This document shows positions 22,927 through 34,357 of a stretch of 64,000 nt of DNA, one piece after another. Under the pieces are notes generated by a model. It was not told the DNA's origin. It searched no databases and saw only the letters and a program-made list of their open reading frames with translations. Location of the stretch: NCBI GenBank assembly GCA_006176705.1, contig QRFJ01004917.1, forward strand, positions 62,001-126,000. The letters run 5' to 3'. Made by a program: the position numbers and the translations under genes. This DNA is from Cocos nucifera (lineage: Eukaryota; Streptophyta; Magnoliopsida; Arecales; Arecaceae). Position 1 is the first letter of the stretch. Each line of letters opens with the position of its first letter.

Positions 22927-23238
22927 CTAAAGTGTATTAAAACTAGGTCGGTCAAGAATTGCAATATAAGCTGAAGGAGCCTTTACTACTAGAAAATCAA
23001 CTTGGAACTTGGACTGCTTTGGATACCGACCTGCCATAATAGATAAAGTTATTATTTCTTCAACTGGTACTGCATCGTTGGTGAATCCCACTAATGGAAA
23101 ACTTATTGACTCCATATGATTGTCGGGTATAGACATTTTAGAGAATACATCATAAAATAAAATATCAGTAGAACTTTCATTATCTATCAAAATGCGGCAT
23201 ATATCATAGTCAGCAATGTTTAAAGTAACTACAACCAC
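22927..23238 (-). pseudogene. Tat-A aspartic protease
   Basis: This open stretch starts VVVTLNIADYDICRILIDN and continues with the Tat-type protease motif; here the usual DNGSS is DNESS, a single Gly-to-Glu change of the kind a G-to-A transition gives. It continues ILFYDVFSKM, a flap-like region, and ends with ILDRPSFN, the conserved C-terminal ILGRP-type motif. The same protein is encoded on the plus strand at 52945-53218 in Tat-C. The change at the active-site loop suggests it is inactive. Confidence 0.85.
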
Positions 23239-23452
23239 ATCATCATGCGAAAATTGGACCCCTTGTGCATCTTGTTTGGTGAAAGTGATGGGCTTCTCAG
23301 TCCTCTACCTCTTTGCTAGCTCTGCAAATCCACTAGCTTCTCCTTATCGATATCCTCCAACAATAGTGTTGATGATTCCAAGAGGGGGCCGATCTTCCTA
23401 TAGCTCATCCCTCCAGGGTGGTTCAAGCTATGGCAGAGCTCTTGGCATGTCC
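23239..23452 (-). pseudogene. Tat-A gag C-terminal part
   Basis: The minus strand reads on from the gag piece at 30822 once Copia-A3 is removed. It matches the segment just upstream of protease in Tat-C (about 52760-52945), including the II...GG and TFTxxD wording. The plus-strand ORF at 23216-23497 is a shadow. Confidence 0.65.
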
Positions 23453-25336
23453 TATTGGGAAATGTGTCCTAAAGCCAATCATCTAAGTAGTAGATGATTG
23501 AAATTAATATATGAATTATCTAATAATAATAGTTATTTGACTGGCTCATCATAAAAGTTCTATCTTCCTTAAATGAACACCTAAATTATGATGAAGTCCT
23601 TAGAACCTCAATCAATCAATAAAGAAGAATTTATCAAATGGTTCTTAAATTATTCATGACCAAATGATAAGTTATTAACAAGGACGATAACTTATCGAGT
23701 GTAAGTTGCTGTATGCCATGTGTTGGTTGTTCTCGTAACCAAGTGATGTAGAGACACCAGTATGGCATCTAGGTGAGATATAGGAGTACATCTATACTAA
23801 ATGTGATCAATGTAGCACTCTACTATTAAGAGTAGCTAGCTAAGGCCAATGGGTATAAGTGTTCCTCCAACTTGAGATCACCATGGTGACTTGCAAGCAA
23901 CTCACTATACTTTGATGCTGGACTGTCTGTATTTCTAATATAGGTTCGAAAGATTTTTGGGTATAGTCAAGTACTTGTAAAGTTGGTGCGTGAGTCAAGA
24001 TAGGATTGACCACTCCTGATTAACTTCAGAAAGAGAATGACTCGCTGTGTTTTAATTTAGCAAAACCTGGGCCAGGATAATCTTTGTGAGGTGTTATAAA
24101 ATTTGTAAAATTTTAAGATATAATAGAGATGACTTGTATGAATGTCTGATAGCATACTTGAAGTTGTCTTGAGCATTATTGGTCATAGGGATGAATTATA
24201 CGATAACCATGGGCCAGGGTTCTTAGAATATTGCTTTATATACATTCAACCTATCCGAACGTTGGAAATTATTATTAGATGGTAACATTGATTGGTACAG
24301 AAATTGGTTTCTATTCTACCGACTTAGGTTCAAACCTATGGGGTCATACACATTAGAGCTTGTAATCTGATCAGATGGTTAATTAAGGATTGAGAATCAT
24401 TTCGAGGTCAAACATTCAATGTGATTGATGTTTGACCTAATGCAAGTATTGCAGGAGGATTGATTAGCAATTAGATTGCTAATTGACTTAATTTGATTGA
24501 GCAATCAGGCTAAGATCAAGTCTAATTAAATTGAATTTAATTAGAATTAGTTTAGACTTAATTAAGTTAAGTCCAATTGATTTATTGGATAAGCCAATTG
24601 CAAGGGAAAATCAATTCCTAATTGGACTAGGATTTAAGTGCATCTAATTCCAAATTGACTTTGAATTTAAATTAGAATTAAATATGATTTAATCTAATTT
24701 AATTGAGATCCTAATTAGACTAGGATCACTCTCAATTAGGTTGAATTTTATCTAGTTTAAATTAGTTTCGATTTAGGTTCAAAATAGTTTTGACCTAGTC
24801 AAACATAAAGAGTCCCAGTTAACCGGGACTCTCACTCTTCCCTTGTACCAATGGTCCGATGCCCCAATATTCAATTCTAGATATTTTTTATATAATTTTC
24901 CATGCCTAAGAGCTTCTCAACGTGCCACTAATTTAGATTTTTGGGAGTTTGTTTTGACTTGGTCAAAACTAGAAAGAGTTTGGGATTTGTTTCCTACTTG
25001 GAAGAGTCTCCTTTAACTAAATCTCTTCCTTCTTGTTTTGGATTCCTCTACCCACTCCCTCTTTTTGTGTTCCATCCCTTTTTTTCTTTATTTTGTGTGT
25101 GAGAATCAGTGGTTACATGCAAAAATAAGTGGGAGGAGCATCCAAGAGTTGGACTCCCCATAGAAATTCCCCCTTTGATTAGGTTTTGACCTAGTCTTGC
25201 ATTTAAAAGGGGCGCCTCCTTTGAGATGGTTAAAGGATGTGATAAATCTCAAAAAAATTATAAAAAATTAGAGAAGAAGGAGGAGAAGGTGTGGAGGATT
25301 TGTGGTGCTAAGATTCTTGAAGAAGAGCCCTCAATT

Positions 25337-25882
25337 AAGACATCAAAAGTTGATGTCTTGAAGAGACAAGGTAAGAGAAGATTGTCTTCTCTTATATTTT
25401 TTCTTTTATGTTTCTCTCTTTCTATTTTATTTATAATTTTTATAAAATAAAAATCTAAGAGAGAGAGAGGATTTGGGTGTGGGGATGAGTGCTCCAAGTT
25501 GTTGGGGCATGGTGTTAATTTTTTGGACATGATTTGATCATGTCCTGATGAGAGAAGGAGAAGAGAAGAAAGGTCTTCTCTTAGGATTTCTTGGATAACC
25601 TTTCCTCTCTAATTTTTGTGAGAATTTTATTTGATGAAAATAAAAATTAAATCTGAAAACTTAAGAAAAATTTTGGAGGAGAAGGTCTTCTCTTATCCTA
25701 GCATAGAGATGTTTTCAGGACATCAACTGTTGATGTCCTGAAGGAGAAGATTTATCTTCTCTTAAGATTTATGTTTTCATGTTCTTATTTTCTGATTTTT
25801 GGGAGATCCAAGGGTTGGATTTCTTCCTTATTCCTTTTCATGTTCTTCATCTCTTGGAGTATTCAAGAGATCCAAAGAACAT
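25337..25882 (+). repeat. Hairpin ladder in the Copia-A3 5' LTR
   Basis: At least six strong dyads follow one another downstream of the TATA-like site. They are 25337-25359 (AAGACATCAA, 3-nt loop), 25372-25394 (TAAGAGAAGA, loop TTG) and 25525-25545 (GGACATGAT, loop TTG). Then come 25714-25742 (TTCAGGACATCAAC, 1-nt centre), 25744-25761 (GAGAAGAT, loop TT) and 25838-25882 (outer arms CATGTTCTT, inner arms CTCTTG). Positions are counted by hand. The same series is in the 3' LTR. Confidence 0.85.
25714..25742. repeat. 29-bp perfect palindrome
   Basis: Two 14-base arms (TTCAGGACATCAAC and its complement) surround a single T. The copy in the 3' LTR at 30271-30299 has one C-to-T change in the left arm. 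Confidence 0.9.
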
Positions 25883-25937
25883 GTATTTGATTAACCATCA
25901 GGAGGGATCCACGAGAAGCTAGCACTTCGAGAGAATC

Positions 25938-27989
25938 TTCATCATTATAGGCTTATAGGCTTAGTCATCTTTGGCATTATAGACTTAGTCATCTTGACAA
26001 GAATAGGATAAATGGATTAGCTTGAGAGGAAAATCTCGACATCAATGATTATGAATTATTGATAGCTTGTGAATCTTGTCTTCTTGGAAAAATGATAAAA
26101 TCACCTTTTACTGAAAAAGGTGAAGGAGCCGATAAAGTTCTAAGTCTCATACATGATGATGTATGTAGACTTATGAACTTAAATGCCAAACAAAGATATT
26201 AGTATTTTATTATAGATGACCTATCTGGGTATGGGTGTGTCTGGTCTGAATTATTTAAAATATTCAAATGATTTAATAATGAAAATAAAAAACAAACTAG
26301 AAAGGGCATTGGAACTCTTCGATCAGATCGAGGAGGTGAATACTTATCCAATAAGTTTGTGACATATCTAGGAGAGAATAGGATTCTTTCTCAATAGATT
26401 TCTTTTTGAAACACAGTGTATCTGAAAGGAGAAAATTGAATTTTGTTACATATGGTTCAATCCACGATAGGGTTCACTAGTTTGCCTGTTTCAGGGTTAT
26501 GCTCTACTGACTATTTGTTTTACTCTAAAAAATTATACCGAGTGAATCTATTGCATTGACTCCATATGGGATATGGATCAGACATAGACCTAGACTCTTT
26601 CACCTTCGATTTTGGGGTTGGTCGGTCTATGTCATAGGTTTGCACACAGATAAATTTGGATACTAGTTCAATAGGTATTTAAGGATGATTAATTCTACCA
26701 TACTGAAGAACATGAGATGTTCATCAGTAGTAGAAAATTCCTTTTGGAAAGGAGTTTCTTAGAGAAGGAACTAATGCCTGTCAAGTTGAACTTAGAGAAG
26801 TTTGACTGATAGAAAAGAACCAACATTATCTAGTAAACCTACAAAACCAGATTTGATCAGATTAAATCGAAGCTCATTAAAGTATCACCTTTAAGGAGAT
26901 CTGGTATAGTACCATGTTAGCTGGATAGATACTTTAGTATCTAGGTTCAAGATGGCAATCCTGTTGAGCTCAATGAGAACAATAAGGATCCGATCACCTA
27001 TAGGGATACAATGCAGTGATCTGAGTCTGAGAAGTGGCTTAGAGCCACATAATCCAAATTGAAGTTCATGAAAATCAATAGTGTATGGATACTAAATGAT
27101 TCACCAAAAGGGATAAAATCCATTGGATGTGAATGGATTTTCAAAAGAATCAGAGTAGCGCAGATGGGAAGGTAAAGACCTTAAATCCCATTTGGCTATT
27201 ACCTCAGAATTAGAACATACATTTTGAACGTATGCCTTTGTTATGAACAAAGACAAATTCTGCATTTGTAATTGGACAAAATATTCTGTAGTATTATTCC
27301 TTATGTAGTTTGTGGATGAAATTCTCTTAATCAAGAATGACATCCTAGCATTGCAAAGAATAAAGATTTAGCTATCATCTTATTTCTTCATGTACGTAAT
27401 CAGACATGGTATACTCACTAGAGGTAGTGAGCAGATATCAATCTGATCCAAGTGAGAGCCATTGGAAGATTGTATAGACAATCCTTAAGTATTTAAAAAA
27501 TACTAAGGTCTAGTGACTCAAATATGGAAGTACTAACTTAAAATATGTGGATGTTTTAATTCAATCAGAACAAGATGACAACTAGAGAATGTCGGCTCAT
27601 ACCCTAATTGTAGGAGTAATCTATTGGAAAGGTTTCAAGTATGATACTTTAACCTATTCAGTTAGTAATGTAGAGACATCGTGGCATATGATGCTGCCAT
27701 GTAAGCTGTATAGTTGCTGAGGTCTATTAGCAGGATGGGAGTGGAACCCTCCATAGATGGTCCAGTCCTATCATAGCACTGGAGCCATAGTTCAGGCTAA
27801 AGAATTGAAGGACCAGCATATTCTGCATCGCTATCACCTTAGATATTAGATCTAGGTGACATCGACTTTTGGAAGATCGATGGAAAAGAAGAACTTGACA
27901 GACCTATTTGCTAAGTCCTCGAAACTAAGGAGTTTTATGAACTCAAGTGGAAGATAGAATATTTGATATCATTCTGATTGGCTTTAGTC
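25938..27989 (+). pseudogene. Copia-A3 pol remnant (integrase, reverse transcriptase, RNase H)
   Basis: The plus strand shows Copia pol pieces in order. The pre-integrase and integrase start is near 25950-26230 (an LGH-like site, then a CFLE-type Cys motif, then the DDLSGYG-like motif). Integrase remains near 26330-26480. The start of reverse transcriptase is at 27030-27160 (SEKW, then IKSIGCEWIFKR). A damaged active-site region lies near 27310 (FVDEILL, where FVDE replaces YVDD). The RNase H end is at 27780-27990 (GAIVQAKEL, LRYH-type, LADLFAKSS, SDWL). Stops and deletions occur throughout; the reverse transcriptase core is largely missing. The junction with the LTR at about 25940 contains a short partial duplication (ATTATAGGCTTA / ATTATAGACTTA). 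Confidence 0.85.
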
Positions 27990-28000
27990 CAAGTGGGAGT
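27990..28000 (+). other. Polypurine tract of Copia-A3
   Basis: CAAGTGGGAGT directly precedes the 3' LTR start TGTTGG and follows the end of pol, the normal place for plus-strand priming in Copia elements. Confidence 0.8.
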
Positions 28001-30821
28001 TGTTGGAAAATATATCCTAAAGCCAATCATCTAAATAGTAGATGATTGAAATTAGTATATGAATTATCTAATAATAATAGTTATTTGGCTGGTTCATCAT
28101 AAAAGTTCTATCATTCTTAAATAAACTCCTAAATTATGATGAAGTTCTTAGAACCATAATCAATCGAAAAAAGAGTATTTATCGGATGATTCTTAAATTA
28201 TTTACAATCAAACGATAAGTTATTAACAAGGATGATAACTTATCGAGTATAGGTCACTGTATGCTATATGCATTGATTGTTCTCGTAACCAAGTGATGTG
28301 GAGACACTAGTATGGCATATAGGTGTGATGTAGAAGTACATCTGCATTGAACGTGATCAATGTAGCACTCTACTATCAAAAGTAGCTAGCTAAGATCAAT
28401 GGATATAAGTGTCCCTCTGACCTGAGATCACCACGGTGACTTGCAAGCAACTCACTGTACTTTAGTGTCAGACTGCTTATATTTCTAATATAGGTTCGAA
28501 AGGTTTTTGGGTATAATCAAGTACTTATAAAGTCAGTGTGTGAGTCAAGATGGGATTGACCACTCCTGATTAACTTCAAGAAGAGAATGACTCGCTGTGT
28601 TTCAATTTAGTAAAACCTAGGCCTGGGTAATCCTTGTGAGGTATCATGGGATTTGCAAAATTTTGAGACATAATAGAGATGACTCGTATGAGTGTTTGAT
28701 AGTATACTCAAAGTTGTCTTGAGCATTATTGATCATAGGAATGAATTATATAGTAACCATGGGCCAGCGTTCTAAGAATGTTGCTTTGCATACATTTGAC
28801 CTATCCGAACGTCGGAAACCATTGCTAGATGGTAACTTTGATTGGTACGAAAATTGGTTCCTATGCTACCGACTTAGGTTCGAACCTATGGGATCACACA
28901 CATTAGATCTTGTAACCTGATCAGATGGTTAATCAATGATTGAGAATCATTTTGAGGTCAAACATTCAATGCGATTGATGTTTGACCTAACGCAAGTGTT
29001 GCAGGAGGATTGATTAGCAATTAGATTGCTAATTGACTTAATTTGATTGAGCAATCAGGCTGAGATCAAGTTTAATTAAATTAGATTCAATTAGAATTGG
29101 TTTGGACTTAATTGAATTAAGTTCAATTGATTTATTGGATAAGCCAATTGCAAGGGAAAATCAATTCCTAGTTGGACTAGCATTTAAGTGCATCTAATTC
29201 CAAATTGACTTTGGATTTAAATCAAAATTAAGTATGATTTAATCTAATTTAATTAGACTCCTAATTAGACTAGGATCACTCTCAATTAGGTTGCTTTTTA
29301 TATGGTTTAAATTAGTTTTGATTTAGGTTCAAAATAGTTTTGACCTAGTCAAACATAAAGAGTCCCAGTTGGACTGGGACTCTCACTCTTCCCTTGCGCC
29401 AATGGTCCCATCCCCCAATATTTAATTCCGAATTTTTTTCATGTAATTTCCCATGCCTAAGAGCTTTTCCATGCCCCACTAATTTAGATTTTTGGGAGTT
29501 TGTTTTGACTTGGTCAAAACAAGAAATAGTTTGGGATTTGTTTCCTACTTGGAAGAGTCCCCTTTGACTAAATCTCTTCCTTCTTATTTTGGATTCCTCT
29601 ACCCTCGCCCTCCTTTTGTGTTCCACCCCTTTTTTCCTTTGTTTTGTGTGTGAGAATCAATGGTTACATGAAAAAATAAGTGGGAGGGGCATCCAAGAGT
29701 TGGACGCCCCACAGAAGTTCCCCCTTTGACTAGGTTTTGACCTAGTCTTGTAGTAAAAAGGGGTGCCTCCTTTGAGATGGTTAGAGGACGTGATAAATCC
29801 TAGAAAAATCATAAAAAATTAGAGAAGAAGGAGGAGAAGGCATGGAGGATTTGTGGTGCCAAGATTCTTGAAGAAGTTCTCTCAATTAAGACATCAAAGG
29901 TTGATGTCTTGAAGAGACAAGGTAAGAGAAGATTGTCTTCTCCTATATTTTTTCTTTTATGTCTTTCTTTTTTCTATTTTATTTATAATTTTTATATGAT
30001 AAAAATCTAAGAGAGAGAGAGAGGATTTGGGTGTGGAGATGAGTTCTCTAAGTTGTTGGGGCATGGTGTTAATTTTTTGGACATGATCTGATCATGTCCT
30101 GATGAGAGAAGGAGAAGAGAAGAAAGGTCTTCTCTTAGGATTTCTTGGAGAACTTTTCCTCTCCAATTTTTATGAGAATTTTATATGATAAAAATAAAAA
30201 ATATTAGATCTAAAAACTTAAGAAAAATCCTAGAGGAGAAGGTCTCCTCTTGTCCTAGCATAGAGATATTTTTAGGACATCAACTGTTGATGTCCTGAAG
30301 GAGAAGATTTGTCTTCTCTTAGGATTTATTTTTTCATATTCTTATTTTCTAATTTTAGGAAGATCCAAGGGTTGGATTTCTTTCTTGTTTCTCCTCATGT
30401 TCTTCATCTCTTGGAGTATCCAAGAGATCCGAAGAACATGTATTTGATTAACCATCAGGAGGGATCCATGAGAAGCTAGAACTTCGACCAAATCTTTGTT
30501 CGACGAACCTTTGATCTGTGCTACAGGTTCGTGTGGATCACCTATAGAGGTCGGACACTTGTGCAGCTCCAAAGGCAATAACCAATTCAACCACAAAGTT
30601 CTCAACCCATGCAAAAGATAAGAGATCTAATCTCTTGGTGATCTAGATGCGATCTAGGGTATGATCTAGAATTATTCTAGATCTAGGTATTGATATGATC
30701 AATACCACGTATGATTAATTTAATTTTAAATTTATATTTACATCATAACATGTTGTAGATCCTTGATGTAGGGTTTTGTAATTTGATTACATGCATATTG
30801 TAGATTAAATAGTTTAATCTA
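28001..30821 (+). repeat. Copia-A3 3' LTR (2.8 kb)
   Basis: It starts TGTTGGAAAATATATCC. Its first 2.5 kb repeat 23453-25937; the last 330 bp (30490-30821) supply the LTR tail missing from the left copy. The right end is placed at 30821 from the target duplication and the return of Tat gag sequence. The perfect dyad AGAGTCCCAG-5 nt-CTGGGACTCT lies near 29359-29383. ORFs at 28729-28920, 29345-29626 and 30342-30614 are non-genic. Confidence 0.87.
29888..30445 (+). repeat. Hairpin ladder in the Copia-A3 3' LTR
   Basis: The dyads of 25337-25882 recur in the same order. Arms are mostly unchanged while loops vary: AAGACATCAA keeps both arms with loop AGG instead of AAG, and GGACATGAT keeps both arms with loop CTG instead of TTG. 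The arms of the second dyad and of the 29-bp palindrome each carry one mismatch. Confidence 0.8.
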
Positions 30822-32325
30822 TGTCTTCTGCTGCTCTATATTTTGAAAAAATTTTAAAATCTATGCATGAAATCCTGCATATTTCTCAACATGTCCTTCC
30901 TTCCTTCTGGTCGACATCTCAAAAAATGGCCCAGTCAACCTCATCTGATAAGCTCCTCAATCTTATCTTGGAGCTGGATGCATTCTTCAGTATCATGATC
31001 ATGGTCATGATGGTAGAGGCAGTACTTATTCAGATTGCGCTTAGATGAATGAGTTTTCATTCTCTCAAGCCTCAATAGCTGCTCCTTTATTTTCATCAGT
31101 ACTTGAGTCTTAGGAGAATTTAGAAGAGCATAGTTGTGGAACCATCGGGGAGGAAAGTTCCACCGCTCCCTCTGAACAGAGCTTCTTTATCAACAAGCTC
31201 GTGGAGGAGTCCGAGCCCTTTTGCACTCAAGTGGGGTTCTGGAGTGCGGTCAAGCTTCGCTCATCTTCTCAATGATTGTAGGCTTGCTAGATTCACCCAC
31301 CTACCGCTCTCTCATAGCCACTTCATCCTTCAGTTTGAAGGCCTCCTCTATTCGGACATAGCCTTCAGTCTGGGCTAGCATGTTGGCAAAATCTTGGGAG
31401 TACTTCTTTTCCAAGGAGAAGAGAAGATCGTTCTTTTGGAGGCCGTTCTTTAGTGTGGCCATAGCAATAGATTGGTCTAAGTTTTGGACCTCCAGGGCAA
31501 TAGCATTAAAGCGACTGATATAAGCTCTGATGGACTTTCCTTTCTTTTGCTTAATACTAACAAGGGAGTCTAAACCTCATCTTTAACATCGACTGCTGAT
31601 TCAGTTGATCAAAAAAAATGATGGTACCCAATTTGAGGCTCGAGTACCAATTTTTTGCTACTTCCTTCAGAGTAGAGGAGAAAGCTTGAAATAGAATGGT
31701 GTCAAGCGTGCCATGGAGCAGCATCATAGTTTTGAAAGCTTCGAGGTAGTCAACTAGGTCTGTGGTCCCATCATAACTTTCAAACTGGGAGAGTTTGAAG
31801 TTTGGCAGGATGGGCTCTTGCATGATGCGAGCGGAGAAAGAAGGGTTCATATAGATGTCATCATGGCAAGTGGAGGCAACATGGCAGAGTTCATCGATCC
31901 GTCAATTCATTTCTTGAAGCTTCTAATTGAGAATGTTGTCTCAATCATGGATCTCAAAGCATGACTGGCTGGAGGGGGTAATTATTTCCTAGGAGTGAAA
32001 TCATGATCTGAATAGGGGCTCTCCGCTCTCTGCTTCCTCTTCCCTGGAGTCACCAATCGACTTGCCCAAGTGGGTCTTCCTGGCACCAGATCTCAGCATT
32101 TCAATGAGGGTCTGTCCAACTGAGCTAGTGCTAGAGGTTGCTGCATGGCCTGTACTACTTCAGTAAGGCCCTTAATCTACTGCATCAGTGGTTAAATTGC
32201 TCTAGATCCACCATGGCTACTGGTGGGGGTTGTGGTGTCGGTGATGAGGTCAGAGCAGGTTGATCCAGCTAGGATCTGGCAGCAGAGATGGTTGATCACC
32301 AAGTTGAAGTTCTCTTTGGTGGCAT
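30822..32325 (-). pseudogene. Tat-A gag (main part, decayed)
   Basis: Ty3/Gypsy gag forms the particle shell. The minus strand starts at an ATG at 32325 (MPPKRTSTW, then a stop), passes a Pro/Gln-rich N-terminus, and has the best-preserved block at 31557-31850 with PNFKLSQFESYDGTTD and VDYLEAFKTMMLLHG, a Retrotrans_gag (PF03732) signature. A Cys/His-rich knuckle of the type CxxHHDHDHDTEEC is near 30985-31030. Copia-A3 then interrupts it and the rest lies at 23239-23452. Several stops and a frameshift occur. The parallel plus-strand copy at 51264-53218 confirms the order. ORFs on the plus strand at 30821-31048 and 31136-31378 are shadows. Confidence 0.85.
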
Positions 32326-32453
32326 CTTATCAGAGCATAAAAGATCAAATTGCAAAAAATATAAAATTGGAGAGGAAAGGAAGAAGATGAACTCGACTGG
32401 GTACTCCTTTACGAACAATGGCTCAGTGTAGTTCCTTCCTCTTGTGCCAATCT
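32326..32453 (-). other. Tat-A primer-binding site and short leader
   Basis: In element sense the LTR ends CACCAATA, then comes ATTGGCACAAGAGGAAGG (32434-32451), a mutated TTGGCGCC-type primer site of the kind used by Tat-lineage elements. A leader of about 110 bp follows; it is well conserved in Tat-C (AAGGAGTACCC, GAGTTCATCTTC). The tRNA is not identifiable from this decayed copy. Confidence 0.6.
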
Positions 32454-33813
32454 TATTGGTGCAGAAAATGGTGCTGACACCAGAGTTAGCTAGAGTTGGT
32501 GAAGACAAGGTCATTGATGAGACTTGCAAGGCAAAGTCCAAACCAGAGGTGGATGGCTTTGGCAGGATCCTTCAACGATCAAGTTAGTTCTTCGGCCAAT
32601 AAGAATGGAGTACTTAGGAGAATTAAGAGCAAAGAGTAGAGCTTAGAGAGAAAACATATCTAAAGGATTTCTTATATAGATGGAGCCTGCAATAGAATGA
32701 GAGTGATAGCCATAATAGAATGCTAGTGGACCGTTTGGGCCACATGGAGTTTGTTACGGAGAGTGGGCTATCATTTATTGCAACTTATAGGTGGTTGAGT
32801 TCTATTTGTTGAAGTTCGGATGCAGCTTCTGCACTTATTAGTAGGTCATGTGTGTTGGGATGAAGAACTTGGAGCTAGGTGGGCTGAACTTAGAGATCGG
32901 CTTATGAGTGGTAGATGGTGAATCTAACACTAATTAGAATCTATTTGTGTTGCCTTTAATAGCTTTAAGAAGTTCGTTCGACTTCAAAGAATTTGTCCAT
33001 CTTCGAAGCTGGCTAGGGATTGATGGGAGCTTTCAAGCTGGAGGTTAGAGAGGAGATCGTTGGATTTTTCAAATCATCATCAGATTTTTTGAATGAGTTC
33101 AGCTAGCTTTGAGATCGATGGATGAACACTATGTTTTAGAAGCTCTGCTGTCCTCATGATCGACCTAGAGTTTGGATTGAAGGAGTACTGTGACTCACTA
33201 TGGAGTGGTTGTAATTTTGGATTGAGAATTAGATTCATGCTGATGACCAGGTCCTTCCACTATTCAAACTCATCTGATCGATATGCATGGTGTAGGCTGG
33301 CTAGATCTATAATTATCAAAAAAAGATAAGAAAATTCAGCCACACAAGAGTTCTACCATTATCTATAAAGTAGAGAAAAGAAATTCAGTCGGGATAGAAT
33401 ATGACAGGAGGAATTCAGTCGGGCAAGGTTCCTGTCGCAAAGTTAATGAGATATGCTGTGTGCCACAAAGGAATTCGGCCACATTCAAGATCTGCCATAG
33501 ATAAAATTAGTGGATGTTGAGGTTCAATCTTTGATGGGACTCTGCTATCATCAGGACCAAAATTAATTATCAGGCCTTTTACTATTCAAGTTTGGCCAGA
33601 TGGAATCCATCATGTCTAGAAGGAGTTCTACAATTGCTGAGAGAGTATTGTTACCACTAAGAAGTTCATCGTGCATATGCAGTTTGAAGGTCAACCCCTT
33701 TGAGTTAAATCAATTTAATTAAAGTTCAGCCACAACTATTGTAATACCGGATGAAGTCGTATCAAGTTCGGACGTATTATTAGACTTTGGCTATAATTAT
33801 TTTATCCCCAATG
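32454..33813 (-). repeat. Tat-A 5' LTR (1.36 kb)
   Basis: It starts TATTGGTGCAG (for TGTTGGTG) and ends CCCCAATG (for CCCCAACA), collinear with 12894-14232. It is next to primer site and gag, so it is the upstream LTR of the minus-strand element. The right flank is CTCTA. Confidence 0.88.
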
Positions 33814-34357
33814 CTCTATAAATAGGAGACTAGGCTAAAGTGTTTGGCCATTTCACTGACCCATGGTGAAGCCTTGCTCCTCCTCTCCATGCCTCTTCTC
33901 CCTCCTCTTGTTCCTCTATCCCACCTAAGAGTTGGGCTGATCCTTTTTTCAAGAGTTGAAGTGTTGTCTGTGCATGTAGACGTCGAAGGAGATCCCAATT
34001 GTGTGTCGATCGGATTGCTGTCGAAGATCAGATCAAAGGCAAATGAAGGAGATCCATTTTTGATTTTTAGAAATTAGATTCAAAAGGAGATGACCTCTAG
34101 ATTTGACTTGAGTGGATACTGGTAGAGGCTGGGTGTGCACGTGGCTCAAGTCAAACCTCGGATCATAATTAGATTAACGCTGCGAGTAGATCGTCTGCTC
34201 AAAACATGTGGTATTTTGAATGCCCATTTGTATGTTTTATTTTTAGATGTATGCAATTAGATCTAAGAACCTTCAGATCTGATTAGGTTAGAGTAAAAAA
34301 ATTTTAAATTTTGCTACTTAAATCTAATCCGATCAGGCTAATCTAGTAGAACCTTCA
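33814..34357 (+). repeat. Solo Copia-B LTR (B2), second segment
   Basis: Sequence resumes the B LTR exactly where 12893 stopped: CTATAAATAGG (TATA region), GGGCTGATC, GTTGTCTGTGC, and so on to ACCTTCA at 34357, matching 7535-8079. Combined length with the first segment is about 2.25 kb. ORFs at 33816-33998 (-) and 33844-34077 (+) are overlapping chance frames. Confidence 0.88.

Larger units (their letters stand above)
23453..25937 (+). repeat. Copia-A3 5' LTR (3' end deleted)
   Basis: It starts TATTGGGAAATGTGTCC and is collinear with 28001-30490. The last shared text is GAAGCTAGCACTTCGA; about 330 bp of LTR tail found in the 3' LTR are missing. A TATA-like ATTTAAAAGG lies near 25201. The downstream half carries the hairpin ladder listed separately. 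ORFs at 25226-25450 and 25258-25530 overlap each other here on opposite strands and are products of the hairpins. Confidence 0.88.
23453..30821 (+). mobile_element. Copia-A3: deleted Copia element with two LTRs, inside Tat-A gag
   Basis: It has a 5' LTR (23453-25937, truncated), a pol remnant (25938-27989), a polypurine tract and a 3' LTR (28001-30821). Left flank TGTCC (23448-23452) and right flank TGTCT (30822-30826) form a target duplication differing by one transition. The primer site, leader, gag and protease are absent: sequence jumps from inside the 5' LTR straight into the integrase region. The paired LTRs differ by roughly one base in ten over their first 200 bases by eye, so the insertion is not recent. 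Confidence 0.9.
12894..33813 (-). mobile_element. Tat-A: Ty3/Gypsy (Tat lineage) element with nested insertions
   Basis: The element reads right to left: 5' LTR 32454-33813, primer site, gag, protease, reverse transcriptase, RNase H, integrase, then an accessory ORF in the opposite orientation, then the 3' LTR 12894-14232. Its own DNA is about 12.4 kb once Copia-A3 (23453-30821) and a solo LTR (18200-19346) are removed. The flanks are TTCTA (12889-12893) and CTCTA (33814-33818), a 5-bp target duplication with one transition. Order of domains, a polypurine tract beside the left LTR and an antisense ORF between integrase and 3' LTR are known traits of the Tat lineage (Ogre, Grande, Retand relatives). 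All coding parts are broken. Confidence 0.9.

Noticed and set aside
30821..31378. Plus-strand ORFs as host exons after Copia-A3
   Set aside because: The minus strand of the same bases encodes recognisable Tat gag, including the His/Asp-rich knuckle, so these are shadows.
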